NCBI RefSeq assembly: GCF_009730915.1
Contig: NC_052476.1
Location: 20,193,257 to 20,257,256, forward strand
Reading direction: 5' to 3'
Length of the DNA: 64,000 nucleotides
Source: Dioscorea cayenensis subsp. rotundata
Taxonomy: Eukaryota; Streptophyta; Magnoliopsida; Dioscoreales; Dioscoreaceae
This document shows, piece by piece, positions 11,635 through 23,665 of the stretch (its first letter is position 1; each line of letters begins with the position of its first letter). The notes beneath the pieces were generated by a model, which had not been told where the DNA came from, searched no databases, and saw nothing but the letters and a program-made list of their open reading frames with translations. Both the position numbers and the translations under genes were made by a program.

Positions 11635-11804
11635 TTTTTTTTGAGGTAGGGCAATAAGCGCCAATCCTCAGGGGCGTATGTGGGCGGGGGAATTGCCACA
11701 ACGTCCTCACCCTCTTGAAACTGGGGAGCGTGGTCAGGGGGAATTGAACTCACGTCTCCTCCAACGAGGGGACCCGGGATACCAATAGGCTACAAGCCCT
11801 TTGA
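11635..11804 (-). mobile_element. tRNA-derived SINE with perfect 15-bp target duplication
   Basis: Read on the minus strand, the element starts near 11804 with an RNA polymerase III A box, TAGCCTATTGGT, then about 30 bp on a B box, GAGTTCAATTCC, and ends in a pure A tail (T run at 11635-11642 on the plus strand). TTCATTTTAATTTTT occurs identically at 11620-11634 and 11805-11819, a 15-bp target-site duplication. All hallmarks of a SINE are present in 170 bp. The intact duplication argues for fairly recent insertion. Confidence 0.85.
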
Positions 11805-12489
11805 TTCATTTTAATTTTTATATCTTCAAAAAAATTTTTAACTCACACTAAAAATAAATGTAATATCCATTTATAAATCATCATAATATAAATTTTAAAA
11901 TTTTTTTTAAAAAAATCATAATTACATGCAACCAATCACAAGCCATTTGCCTCGGGATACACACCAAATCTCTCTGATCCCAATCCAACGGCTCTGCAGG
12001 CCTTTTTATTTTGTGACAGCGAAAAGAACAAAAAAGTCGCCCAAAAAAAAAGTACACAAGCAAATCATGTGACTCCCCCTTTTTCACCATCTATCGTTCA
12101 GTAAAACCGACCTGAAACCCGACCAATACCATCCTCACCGTCCGTTCCCATCAACATCCAAATCTCCGTAAACTGCTCTATAAAGTCTCTTTTTTGGGTT
12201 TTTTTTTCCAAAAAAAAACATTAGAACTTGTTTATTTTGTCCGACTCTTGAAACCCAAGCCCACTGCTGAATCAGACCTTACATTGTGACCTCACACTTT
12301 ATCGAATAATGATACGCCACGTAAGCAGTAAAATCTTTGAGTTAAATATCAGAGTTCTAATAGCCACGTAATCCAAATCAAAACCACTAACATTATTAGC
12401 TCGAGAGTGAGAGAGAGAGAGAGAGAGTGTGATGGAGATAACTTGAGCTTCGTCTCCACTGAAACCCTAGAGCTTGGATTTCTCCATTG

Positions 12490-15400
12490 ATGTCCAAGAT
12501 GTTTGGATTCTCGCGTAGGAGGATGAAGCTTGGAAGGTGAGCTGTCTTTTCTCTGGATTTTGATGTATTTCTTGAAGAATGTGGTTGAATTTTTGGGGTT
12601 GTGATGTTTAGGTTGAAGGTGCAGCTCGGGGATCCGGCGCAGGGAGGGCGGAGCCCGGCAAGGCCCGGGCCGTAGACTCAGCCAGTCCAATGTGAGCTTC
12701 TTTTTTGATGATTTTATGTGTTTTCTTGATTTTTTTTAGCAGGATTTATGGTTTTTGTGTTGATTTCTTGGTAGTCGGAGAATGCGGTGTCGCTGTCGGC
12801 GAGCGGGCTTTCCGATGATCTTAGCTGCCAGTGCGCGCCGGCTGCCGCCTTGGATCTTGATAAGTTTGGGCCTGGGAGTCTCGAGAACTGGGCGGTTTTG
12901 TCGATCGATGGCGAGAGACCGACTCCTCGCTCTCATGTATTGCAATGCTGTTCTCTTTGTGGTCTTAGTTTTTTATAACGGTAACGATTGTTTCATTGTT
13001 ATCTCTCGTGTAGCATGCCGCAACGGTGGTCGGAAGCAAGATGGTCGTTGTGGGCGGTGAGTCTGGGAAGGGATTGTTAGATGATACATTGGTAATGAAA
13101 TCTCTGTTGTTGAGATTTTTTTCTCAAGTTTTTTTTTTCTCTCTCTCTCTTGGTAAAAAAAAAACCTGTTTGGATTTGTTATATGATGCATTGGTAATTA
13201 AATCTTTGCTCTTGAGTTTTTTCTTTCCAATTATTTTTTCTTTTTCTCTGAGTAGACCCTTTTTGAATTTGTTAAATGATACATTTGTGGTGGAGTTTCT
13301 GTTCTTGGGTTTCCCCCCCTTTTTTTTCTCCCTGTTTGGACTTTTTAGATGATACATTCTTAATGGAATCCCTGATCTTGAGAATTTTATCTATCCATTT
13401 TCTTCTTGTTTTTCTTGTTCTCTTAGTAAACTGAGTTCGGACATGTTCTTTTGGTAAATCTTGTTCAAACTTGTTCCATAACACATTGGTATTGGAATCT
13501 CTGTCTTCTTCTGCTTCTTCTTCTTTTCTCTTAGTAAACCATGGTTGAACTTGTCAGATGCTGCAGTGGTGATCGAATCTCTGTTCTTAATTTTCTATTA
13601 TTGTATTTCTTATTCCTTTTGATCGTTGTAAACAGGTTTTGGATTTGATTCTGCCATAAATTGGTAGTAGAATCTTTGTTCTTGGTTTTTCTTTTCTTGT
13701 ATTTTCTTATTCTCTTAGTGAGCACTGTTTGGACTTGTTAGATGGCACAACTTGGTAAGATAATCATTAGTCTTGATTTTTCTTCCTTATGATTTTTTGC
13801 TTTCTTGGTACATACTCTTTGGACTTGCTAGACATACATCAGATGTGAAATTTTGTTTTTGATTTTCTTTCTTATTCTTGCTTATGTTGTTTTGTTTGTT
13901 GATGCAGTTTGTATCTGCTTGTGTTTTCAGATACTTAACATGGAGAAGCTTGCATGGGTAGTTGCATCACCAAAAGCTTATTTATCGCCAAATGGGGTGC
14001 CATCAAATATCCCTGCTTGCAAGGGTCATTGTCTCGTAAGCCTTGTTCACATCCGAGTTGGCTTTTATTTTGAGTCCCATCTAGGTAAATAGGGTGATGA
14101 ATTATTTTCTTGTATGAAGTATCCAGTAAAGGTTCTGCAAAATTCAATTTTATTCATATCTACTTGTACTTTGTCCTATGTGGTAACGGAGTATCTCATA
14201 ATTACTTAAAGGAAATTCTGTGGCAGATTGAACAAAGCAGACAGGTATTTGGTTGTCCTTTTTGTTTTTGGTGAAATTTTCTAATAGATTAGAAGCCAAC
14301 ACAAGGGGCTAGGAAAGAAATAGACGGGGAAGAAATTGAGTGGTATATTATTTATGTGAATAGTATGAGTCAATTTCTGGATCACCTGCCTGTTTCCTCT
14401 TGGCTGAAGGGCAAAAAGCACCCAGGCCACCTGAATTTTATGAGCCACTCTTCATGCCATTGATTAAAGCTGTTAATTATGATGTACTTGTACAATGCTA
14501 TTGTGCTGAATCTCACTAGTCCTTGTGCCGCTGAAATCCATTCTGAAGTGTGACCTCATTTTACAATGCCCAAAGGTTGTCAAGTGTATGAATATATATT
14601 GTGATGCAGGTCTCTTGGGGGAAAATGGTGCTTCTGATTGGGGGGAAAACTGATCCAGTGAGTGACAGAGTACAAGGTTGGAACCCTCCATCTATATGTG
14701 TGTGTGTGTGTGTGTGTGTGTTTTGAGAAGGCTATATAATCTAATAGGTAATTGCAAGTTCTTATATTCAAATTCAGGTCTTTGTTAACATTTTATGTCT
14801 TTTTATTCGTCTGTAGTTTGGTCCTTTGATGTTGAATCTGAGTGCTGGTCGAGCATTGAAGCAAAGGGAGACATTCCGGTACTGCCGTTAACTTGCAAAT
14901 ATATACCTTATTTGTAGATGTAGATTAACACCAAATTTCGTCATGATTGTCTTCATTATTAAATTTAGCATGCATTCTATTACTTAATCGGTAATATTTC
15001 TGTGAAGGTCTAAATATTTTCCACATGTAAACTATATTTGATTTTGTGAGAGAAATTATTCAATAGATCGTTATATCTGTTTTTCGTGCTTTGTTAATTT
15101 TGTGAGAGTTAATTTAATCTAATATGTTTTTATTTGTTAGGTCTTAATAGATTGACCCATTTGCTTCTCTTTTAGCTCTAATAATTTCATAATCTTCACA
15201 CAAAAACCTTGGGAGTTTTTCTCCAATTTGTCTGCATGTTGGATTTGGAATCAGTAGTAAAGAAGTTAAGGACTGAATGCTCTGTTGTGTGATTCTAGAT
15301 TCTTAACTTCTTATAATTCAGGCTGCTCGCAGTGGCCATACTGTTATAAGAGCTGGTCCTGTTCTAATCCTTTTTGGTGGAGAAGATTCAAAGGGAAGAA

Positions 15401-15880
15401 AATTAAATGATCTCCATATGTTTGACCTTAAGTCTTTAACATGGCTTCCTTTGCATTATACGTAAGTTATCTTCCTTGTAATTTCAAGCTGCTGTAGATT
15501 TTGTGAAATATATGTCATAGCACTAACAACATTCTGTTACACAGAGGAACAGGGCCGAGTCCAAGGTCAAACCATGCAGCTGCTCTTTATGATGATCGGA
15601 TTCTTCTTGTTTTTGGAGGGCAAGCAAAGTCAAAGATTCTGAATGACCTTTATTCACTTGATTTTGAAACGGTGTGAGGCCTTAACCTTTGTGCTTGCTA
15701 ATTTTTTATGCTTTTGAGAAATTTGTTGGTGCGAAGATATCTGAGATGATCATTCTTCTTTCAAGATGGTATGGTCAAGGATAAAGGTTAAGGGTCATCA
15801 TCCATCACCTAGGGCAGGCTGCTGTGGTGCTCTTTGTGGAACCAAATGGTATATTGCTGGTGGTGGAAGCAAGAAAAAAC
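12490..15880 (+). CDS. Kelch-repeat beta-propeller protein (5' and central part)
   Basis: Ten exons can be placed: 12490-12536, 12612-12691, 12775-12936, 13014-13091, 13931-14035, 14610-14676, 14817-14878, 15322-15461, 15545-15671, 15766-15880; all use GT-AG sites and agree in phase except for one extra base in exon 2. The product starts MSKMFGFSRRRMKLGR, has a low-complexity segment, then kelch blades: KMVVVGGESGKGLLDD, MVLLIGGKTDP, PVLILFGGEDSKGRKLNDLHMFDL, RILLVFGGQAKSKILNDLYSLDF, TKWYIAGGGSKKK. Each shows the GG doublet plus distant tyrosine/tryptophan typical of kelch. It belongs to the plant galactose-oxidase/kelch family related to the kelch part of acyl-CoA-binding proteins 4/5; these act as protein-interaction scaffolds, and the exact partner is unknown. 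The 3' exons run into the 1000-N gap and were not found beyond it. In exon 2 the frame hits TAG at 12673, but deleting one G of the CCCGGG tract at 12664-12669 restores phase into exon 3. Confidence 0.8.
13071..13870 (+). repeat. Intronic degenerate array built from the exon end and splice donor
   Basis: The end of kelch exon 4 plus its donor (13071-13100, around GATGATACATTGGTAATG) is echoed about eight more times through the following intron, at about 13169, 13262, 13335, 13456, 13543, 13637, 13728 and 13820. Each unit has a GGACTTGTTAGATGATACAT-like part, a GGTAATGGAATCTCTGTTCTTG-like part and a pyrimidine-rich tail, with a period usually near 90 bp. Copies are diverged, so this is old. 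The array fills almost the whole 839-bp intron. Confidence 0.75.
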
Positions 15881-16296
15881 GTACGCATGAACTATTGAAT
15901 AGAGTATGCACTGCAATATTCATAATTTGCATATTTAATTTCCTTAATTAAAAATTGAGTGGCTGTCCTGTTTTTTTCCTTTTTCTCTTTTTTGCTTCTA
16001 AACTTAGATGTGAAGATTCCAGATGATGATGAAAATGTTAATTATAAACTAAGAGTAGTTTAAATTCAAAGTTAGTTAGAAGGTAATATTCATTATGATT
16101 TGTTATGCATACCAGAAATTCAGAAAGCACTAATATAGAGGGTAAAGTGATTTAGTTTGACAGGGTAGAAAGGAAGGGGGAAGTCAAAGAAAAATAAATT
16201 GATGGAGTCACGTATGCACAAAGGATGTAATATATCACATGTGCTAGGATGGTTTTCCCCCCATTTAGTTCACACACACGTCATAACAATTTTCTT

Positions 16297-17296
16297 NNNN
16301 NNNNNNNNNNNNNNNNNNNNNNNNNNNNNNNNNNNNNNNNNNNNNNNNNNNNNNNNNNNNNNNNNNNNNNNNNNNNNNNNNNNNNNNNNNNNNNNNNNNN
16401 NNNNNNNNNNNNNNNNNNNNNNNNNNNNNNNNNNNNNNNNNNNNNNNNNNNNNNNNNNNNNNNNNNNNNNNNNNNNNNNNNNNNNNNNNNNNNNNNNNNN
16501 NNNNNNNNNNNNNNNNNNNNNNNNNNNNNNNNNNNNNNNNNNNNNNNNNNNNNNNNNNNNNNNNNNNNNNNNNNNNNNNNNNNNNNNNNNNNNNNNNNNN
16601 NNNNNNNNNNNNNNNNNNNNNNNNNNNNNNNNNNNNNNNNNNNNNNNNNNNNNNNNNNNNNNNNNNNNNNNNNNNNNNNNNNNNNNNNNNNNNNNNNNNN
16701 NNNNNNNNNNNNNNNNNNNNNNNNNNNNNNNNNNNNNNNNNNNNNNNNNNNNNNNNNNNNNNNNNNNNNNNNNNNNNNNNNNNNNNNNNNNNNNNNNNNN
16801 NNNNNNNNNNNNNNNNNNNNNNNNNNNNNNNNNNNNNNNNNNNNNNNNNNNNNNNNNNNNNNNNNNNNNNNNNNNNNNNNNNNNNNNNNNNNNNNNNNNN
16901 NNNNNNNNNNNNNNNNNNNNNNNNNNNNNNNNNNNNNNNNNNNNNNNNNNNNNNNNNNNNNNNNNNNNNNNNNNNNNNNNNNNNNNNNNNNNNNNNNNNN
17001 NNNNNNNNNNNNNNNNNNNNNNNNNNNNNNNNNNNNNNNNNNNNNNNNNNNNNNNNNNNNNNNNNNNNNNNNNNNNNNNNNNNNNNNNNNNNNNNNNNNN
17101 NNNNNNNNNNNNNNNNNNNNNNNNNNNNNNNNNNNNNNNNNNNNNNNNNNNNNNNNNNNNNNNNNNNNNNNNNNNNNNNNNNNNNNNNNNNNNNNNNNNN
17201 NNNNNNNNNNNNNNNNNNNNNNNNNNNNNNNNNNNNNNNNNNNNNNNNNNNNNNNNNNNNNNNNNNNNNNNNNNNNNNNNNNNNNNNNNNNNNNNN
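16297..17296. other. Assembly gap of exactly 1000 N
   Basis: A round-number run of N is the usual placeholder for a gap of unknown size. The kelch gene enters it from the left and none of its later exons is visible on the right. The linkage and distance between the two sides should be treated as provisional. Open frames predicted across it are artefacts. Confidence 0.99.
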
Positions 17297-17529
17297 GAAT
17301 CAAATTACTTGAAGCATCATAACATAGCATGAATCAAGTTTGGATGTATTTTTGAAATCTAAAAAGAAACTTAGATCGCTATATAATATATAAGAACAGT
17401 ATCAATTCTTTTCAAACTATATATCAAAAATTAATCCTTTTATCGCTTTGCATGCAGGATGAGGGACCGCCTCCATGAACTACATGCATTTATATGGGTA
17501 AAAACCAAGCTCATCTTACATCAAAATTA

Positions 17530-18033
17530 CCACAGAGGATGCATCCATCTCACCATGAGGTGTCTAGCTCGTGGGTTACATTATGCGATTTCAAGAAGGT
17601 TATGCGGATTTTTGGCGAAGTGCTAACTATAATGAATCGAAAACGGCAGAAGCCATAACTTGTTGCACTTATTTGGCATGCTTGAAAAGCCCAAGATTTT
17701 GGCATTAAATTTGTGTGGTTGAATCTGATTCACTTGTAGCCGTGAATTTAATTAACAATGTACATGGAACAACACCAGGGGAGTACAAAAGTATTTTGAA
17801 TCAGATTTATATTGTTTTAGCATCTTTTGAAGGATGGACTGTCACTCATGTATGGAGAGAAGCAAATGGAGTTGCAGATACTTTGGCAAAATGGGAGGCG
17901 CAGGGAATGAATTTATTTTCACAACTGATGATGTGCCTGCTAATATCTTAAGCCTTGTTGTTGATGATGCATCAGGGAAATTGTATACTAGAGTTAAAAC
18001 TCAAAGGAAGTTACCAAAACATCATGTTTATTG
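17530..18033 (+). pseudogene. RNase H domain fragment of a LINE-type retrotransposon
   Basis: The frame at 17715-17951 carries VESDSLVAVNLINN, then GWTVTHVWREANGVADTLAK, the conserved acidic residues and the final REANxxAD of the RNase H domain that ends plant non-LTR retrotransposon polyproteins. Just upstream, in other frames, come NESKTAEAITCC-like remains of the same domain, so the copy is frameshifted. Reverse transcriptase and endonuclease parts are not visible; they may lie in the gap or be absent. Confidence 0.75.
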
Positions 18034-20059
18034 AACTATTTTTGAAAATAAAAAAAATCATTTAGTGAGTTAATCAATAGTTTATCTATTTCTTATTAAT
18101 TATTCAAATTATGAAAAATAAATACAAAATTTGCATGATATTAATTATTGATTGATTTGAAGTGGTGTGTGATTTGTGATGGGGTTGAATGCGTGAATAA
18201 AATTTTTATTCCAAGAATTAATAATTTAGATTTAATTTATTCCATCTACCACTATGTTTTTAGAAACTTAGTTTACGAATTATGTTAATGAGAATCATTG
18301 CTAATATAGTATTCTACTTACAATATACTCTGAACTATTTGTTGAACTTTTATTTAACTCCAATAGAGTTTCATATTATTATTTTGATTTTTTTGAGGGA
18401 AAATTACTGTTCACCCCTCGTAATTTTCAAAACTTCCCAAAAACCCCCTCCTACTTTTACACACCACGGATTTCTCCAGAGCGCTTAACTTCCCTTTTAC
18501 TCCCTACCGCTCACTTCAAATGGGTCCATGTCATAAATCCCATTTTTGGCGAAAATGGTGGGAAAGCGAAAAGCGCCAAATCACATCGCTGCTCAACTCA
18601 GGTCATTAGCTCGATGGTATAACGCCAAGGAGTTACATTACATCTGTTGTTCTCCCTCATTATCATACCCGAAATATATAAATCGCTCGAATGTAAAATG
18701 AAATTGATTTCCATCGTGATCGTCAAGTACTTCATCTTCAAAATGAGTCAGAGTCGATTTTTATCGTCGAGGCGCAGCATCAGCTGCCATTGTCGCTCGC
18801 TTATGGTTGTAAGTTGTATTACGACGAGAAGAACAAGAATTACGACGAGTTCATTTCGTTGTAAAGTTCTTTCCTGCTTATGGTTATCTATTTTGTATAT
18901 TTTTAAATAATGTTTAACCATTTGCTATTATCCGCTTTAAATATTTTACTCATATATGTTTAATAATTGTCACATCCGCTAATACTTCCCATCTCCGCTA
19001 ACATTATCTTTCTACATGTATAACTATTCATAAACGCAAATTCTCAAAGTCTCCGCAGAAACGTGATCTTTTCGCTTGATCCGAATTGTCGCATGCTGGC
19101 ACGTGGCAAGTAGTGTAAGAGGGTACTCTCACAAGAAGAATTAATCGACGTACTAATTTACGCACGGTGAATATAAATTTCCGAACACCCGCTCGCTTTC
19201 ACTGGCCAATGTCGGCCACTCGTAGCGCTTAACTTTTTCCCTGGATACGTAAGAGTCAAACCGCCAGGACTTCACACCATTACAACAACTGAAGAACCCT
19301 CCCCACGGATAACCACTCGCCGCCCTCATCATCCTCCTCCTCCTCCTCCCTCCTCTTCCTCCTTCCCATGGACAACCACCTATCTCGAAAGTGATGTTTC
19401 CGCGAGCCTCTTCCTTATCTCGAGAATCACCAGCCGGAATCACCGAATCTGTTAAACTATTTTTCTCGGCCTGTCAAGTCCTCTCACAATCGCCTCAAAT
19501 CGCAGGGATTCTCCAAATGTGATCGACGGAAAGCAATTAAGAGAGCATTTCGACTTGGGTAAGAAAAGAAAGTTTTCACGATCATGTGATCATGGAGGAT
19601 TCTGTGAGGAGGGAGATCATGAAACATCCTTAAGACGGGCTGACATTTCACCACTCGAGACTTTCCGCTAATCGCTAAGAAAACGACGCCAGCTAGATAA
19701 CCGCACGCTCGCGTTTTAACCATCGATCGCCGCTTAAGTCCTACCACGCATACATCGATTAATAGTCTGCTTTATGAACGTGTTGTTTAACCCTTTTTAA
19801 TGTTGTATCGCTTTGCGGTGTTCGTTGAGGCGCTTGTTATGCAAACTGCCAGGAGCATTCGAACGTATGTACACTTGTTTCATATACGAGGATCGAGTCG
19901 TGAGCGTCCAAAGTCCGGTTTAGCGACGTGAAATGCGTAAAATGTTGTAAATCTTATAAATAAAACTAAACAATCGATGATCGCGAACTCTGAAATTTAA
20001 AGAGACCTAGTAAAACAATTTGGGAAAACAAAAACGCTATTGTAAAATAATAGAAAAAG

Positions 20060-20126
20060 TTAAACAATACTCAAGTTACTTTAAACAACGACACTGTGTT
20101 TAAGAAAATACTGAATATGTTTAAAC
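20060..20126. repeat. TTAAAC array, block 1 (about 20-bp period)
   Basis: TTAAAC or a one-base variant begins at 20060, 20081, 20100 and 20121. Further looser occurrences continue at 20182, 20200, 20220, 20244 and 20267. The spacing is close to two DNA helical turns. Sequence between cores is not conserved. Confidence 0.6.
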
Positions 20127-22391
20127 AATGACCCAGGAGGTACCCATCTAGAAGAACGCCATGTCGCCGAAAGTATTCAATTTAAACACAACATATTATT
20201 TACATGATATAGACTTTAGTTAGAACAAAGCTAACTCGTTATTTTAAACACTACTATGTATCTCGCTTAAACATAAAAAGCTCTCGACGCTACATACGCA
20301 GACTCACGTCGTAGTTGCGAACTTTCATTCTAACGTACGGTATTAACATGTCTTCCTCGAATGGCTAACGATATATATATCCTTGCGCTGGGACGGAGTG
20401 GAAAAATACGCCAATCACATCGTGCCCAGTCTAACCTCTATGCATACACTCGCACTTTTTCGTCATAGCCTCGATCGTCATTGCTCTTTGCATCTTCTAC
20501 TTCTTCTTCGGCTGCCTTCGCGTTTGTCATCTTCATTCGGGTCTGTGCTCAGTTTGGTTTCGTCACGACATATTACGAGAGAGTTTTAAGTGTAGGCCAA
20601 GCAGATTCAACTGGGAGGAAAGAGTGCTAACGTGCTCACGGCGCGACTTTCCCGGAACTGTCGTTAGCTCGAGTATACGCGAGCGTAACTGGTACCGCAA
20701 GTCCTCTGTCGCGTTAAGTTCATCGGCACCGCACGGATATAAAACGCTGCTCGGCCTAACAGAAAACGATGTCGACTTCCGTACGGACGTGTCACGCCCA
20801 CTCCATCTTCAAATGTGTCAGGAAGTTGATCTCGTCGCCGAGATGTAAAACGCCATACCGCCGATCTCTACGAAAAACGAGGTTTACTTCGTGCTTGTAG
20901 TTCTTCTCTTTTAATTATTTCCAGCCTGACCGGGGGTCATTATCGCTTTTAAATACGTCCGCCACCGCTAACATATCGCACTCAGTCCCTTTACTGCTTA
21001 TTAGTTAATTGTTTAAGTATTTAATTTAACGCTTAACCATTGTCACCGCCATCACAAACATTATACTCTCCGCTTAACATATCGATCTTTCATTCGGGAC
21101 CGAAGCAGCCGGCAGAATCTCGTGATCTCGCATGAGCGCCTGCCCATTCATCCCTTATGACGCATCGACGCCAGGATGCCTCTCCTTCCGCTGACTCATC
21201 CGGCGTTGCCGCTGGATATCGGTCAACGCTTGACCTGCAGATTCCAACATTCTCCTCAGTGGACGTTTACTTCAAATCACGCAATCAAAAGGAATTTTCG
21301 ACTTTCAAATTCATAAAAGGAACTGAAAACATCTAGCTGACCGCGAATGCGCCGATTACGGTCAAGCCGCTCGCGCCTTCACGCATCAGAGTATATAACA
21401 AAAATACTTTTCGTAATCAAGACAATCAACCTCGCCACACACCGCGCGTGGCACAGGTTCGCTGCCACATCCGAAAGCTGCCCAAAAACGGGTTAGCGCA
21501 TTTGTTATCTGTGGTTTCCAAGGACCGGCCCTCTCGACAAGGCCATCGTGACATTCGTATGACATGTTATGGAACATGGTGTCCACATACCACAAGCAGC
21601 CGGTTGGGAAAAGTACGCCCGGTGGTCCTCGACTCAGCAGCCACGATACCCGCCACCGTCGGCTGCATGATGCGGCCGAGACAACCCTAAGCAATGCTGG
21701 CGATCGTGACAGACTATGATCGCGAAGGCATTCTTTCAACAAGGCATTGCGGGATTCAAGAGGGTCGCAGTCAATAAGCTTTCTCACGCGGTACCCACCT
21801 CCTCGAAAATAATACCTGGGTACACCACCGGGCGCCACAGGAAAGATGGTAACAATGGTTTTTTTCCATCGCCGCCCAGATAGTCGACAACTAGATGATG
21901 CCAATTAGGACTTGGTTCATATCTAAGTCACACGCTTTATACGAAAGCGGAGATTATCATGAGATAATACCTTCGGGTTTGCGAGCTGTGTCCGGGCCGC
22001 CTCATGTAGCCATAATTGCGAGCTTCTTCCTTCGCCACACGCCAGCCTGCCTTCTACATTGAGGCCAATTTTACGAAGCCAATGTCGACTTTGGAAGGTA
22101 ATCGAGGAGGAGTGTTGGTCTATATAAGCTTCCGCAGATTGTGCCGGGCATCCACCCGCTAAAGATTTTACGATACCGCCAACGAACTGCAGCTATATCA
22201 CCCGGCTCATCATCGCGGGTCGACAATAAATCCTGACATGGCATTGGTCTAATTATCTCGTCGGAGGTGATCGCTGGGTGAGATGATTCAACGTCGCTGA
22301 GTCGCTCAATGTTTGGACTGGCGGTGTCGCCGTATTTACCCATGATTTAAACGGTCGACCTGATAAGGTCCGTAAGGAATGTCGACGACAC

Positions 22392-22549
22392 TTAACATTT
22401 AGTAATATTACCCTTTAAATATTCTCATAATCTTTGTTTAATTACACTTTTCCGAATTTTAAATATTAATCATTTTGTTTATTTAATCACAATAATGTTT
22501 TAAACATGTCGACGTAATTATTTTAACCATCACCGCCTTTGCTTTAACC
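22392..22549. repeat. Degenerate TTAA-core array
   Basis: TTAA cores start at 22392, 22415, 22438, 22459, 22483, 22500, 22523 and 22544, mostly 21-24 bp apart. Only one, at 22500, is a full TTAAAC, so this block is a weaker version of the other arrays. Confidence 0.45.
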
Positions 22550-23166
22550 TTATTCGGCTGTGTTCAAGCCGATGCCAAGACGTTACGTAGAACCGGCGCG
22601 AGCAAGCGAACCAACGAGACCCGCCCCATGCCTGCATACATTCGGTTAGAGATCATCACAGGACAACCGTATCGGGTCGCTGCGGTCGATGATCGCTACG
22701 GCGATCGACCAACGCAGCATCCTCGCTGGATCTCGCCTTATCGAACTTGTTCACGTCAAGGCGGGTAAGTTTAATAGATCCTCAGAAACATGTTACAAGC
22801 AATAATAACGCATGTATACCAACGCATCGACGGGTTAATGCAAGATTTCACCGCCGATAATTACAACCTAAGACATGTTTATATTCTATACCCGACGGCT
22901 TACGTTTCCTTCGGGACGCGAATCGCGAAGCTTGCTCATAATCGTCATGATTAAGGGTACTGGCTACTTAGACTTAAAGAGGGATCGAGTCGCAAGCGCC
23001 GATGTCCATGAAGCTACATCGGCAGCTCGCCGCCACATCCTGGCCACACCCGATTTATCTGCGAATGAACCGTCACGATTGAAAGATTGCTAATAAACCG
23101 ACGACGACAGTGAAACATTGCCAGATGATAACTAATCGAATGTGAGCCACACTATATTATCATATT

Positions 23167-23665
23167 TTAAACGGATACACCGTGAATTTTGAAATATTTC
23201 AACCGCATGTTTAAACGATATATGGTATTTAAACACCCAAAACTAAACGCATTACAACCACAACGTGAAATTAAACAACGAAATGAAACCGAATGAAATT
23301 TAACCCGCCTTACAATCGAAAACAAACAAAATTTATATCGAGATATACAAGTCGATCCTTCAAAACAAAACAACGAATTGAATTGCCAGGACACGGGCAA
23401 CTTTCCATATTTAGTTAAACAATAAGCGATTTATTTAAACAGAAAGAGTTATTTTAACCCGCACACCGTAATTAAATATTTAAACTCGATGTTTAAACGA
23501 TATATACTATATTTAAACAACGAAAAGTGAAATGTTATTACCATAACGAATTAAACAACGAATAAAACCGAACGTGAATTTAACCCGCTTATAATTTAAA
23601 AACAAATGTACCATATTAAGATAGATAAGTCACGTTTTTCGAAAACAACGAATTGAATTTGTCCG
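23167..23665. repeat. Two-copy direct duplication of a TTAAAC-bearing segment
   Basis: About 23171-23395 and 23458-23665 are diverged copies offset by roughly 280 bp. Shared landmarks are CACCGT, GTTTAAACGATATAT (23210 and 23491), TTAAACAACGAA (23271 and 23550), TTTAACCCGC and AAAACAACGAATTGAATT. Both units contain several TTAAAC cores, so the array itself has been duplicated as a block. Confidence 0.65.

Noticed and set aside
16199-17332. Long open frames of about 350 codons on both strands
   Set aside because: They consist almost wholly of undetermined bases in the 1000-N gap.
18603-18630. tRNA-like phrase TTAGCTCGATGGTATAACGC
   Set aside because: It resembles a D-arm/A box, but no acceptor stem, anticodon loop or B box follows at the right distance.
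21386-21904. 172-codon open frame on the minus strand inside the CpG-rich element
   Set aside because: No motif of any family is recognisable. Open frames this long are expected by chance in CG-rich sequence with few AT-rich stop codons. It may be a remnant of an element gene, but this cannot be shown.
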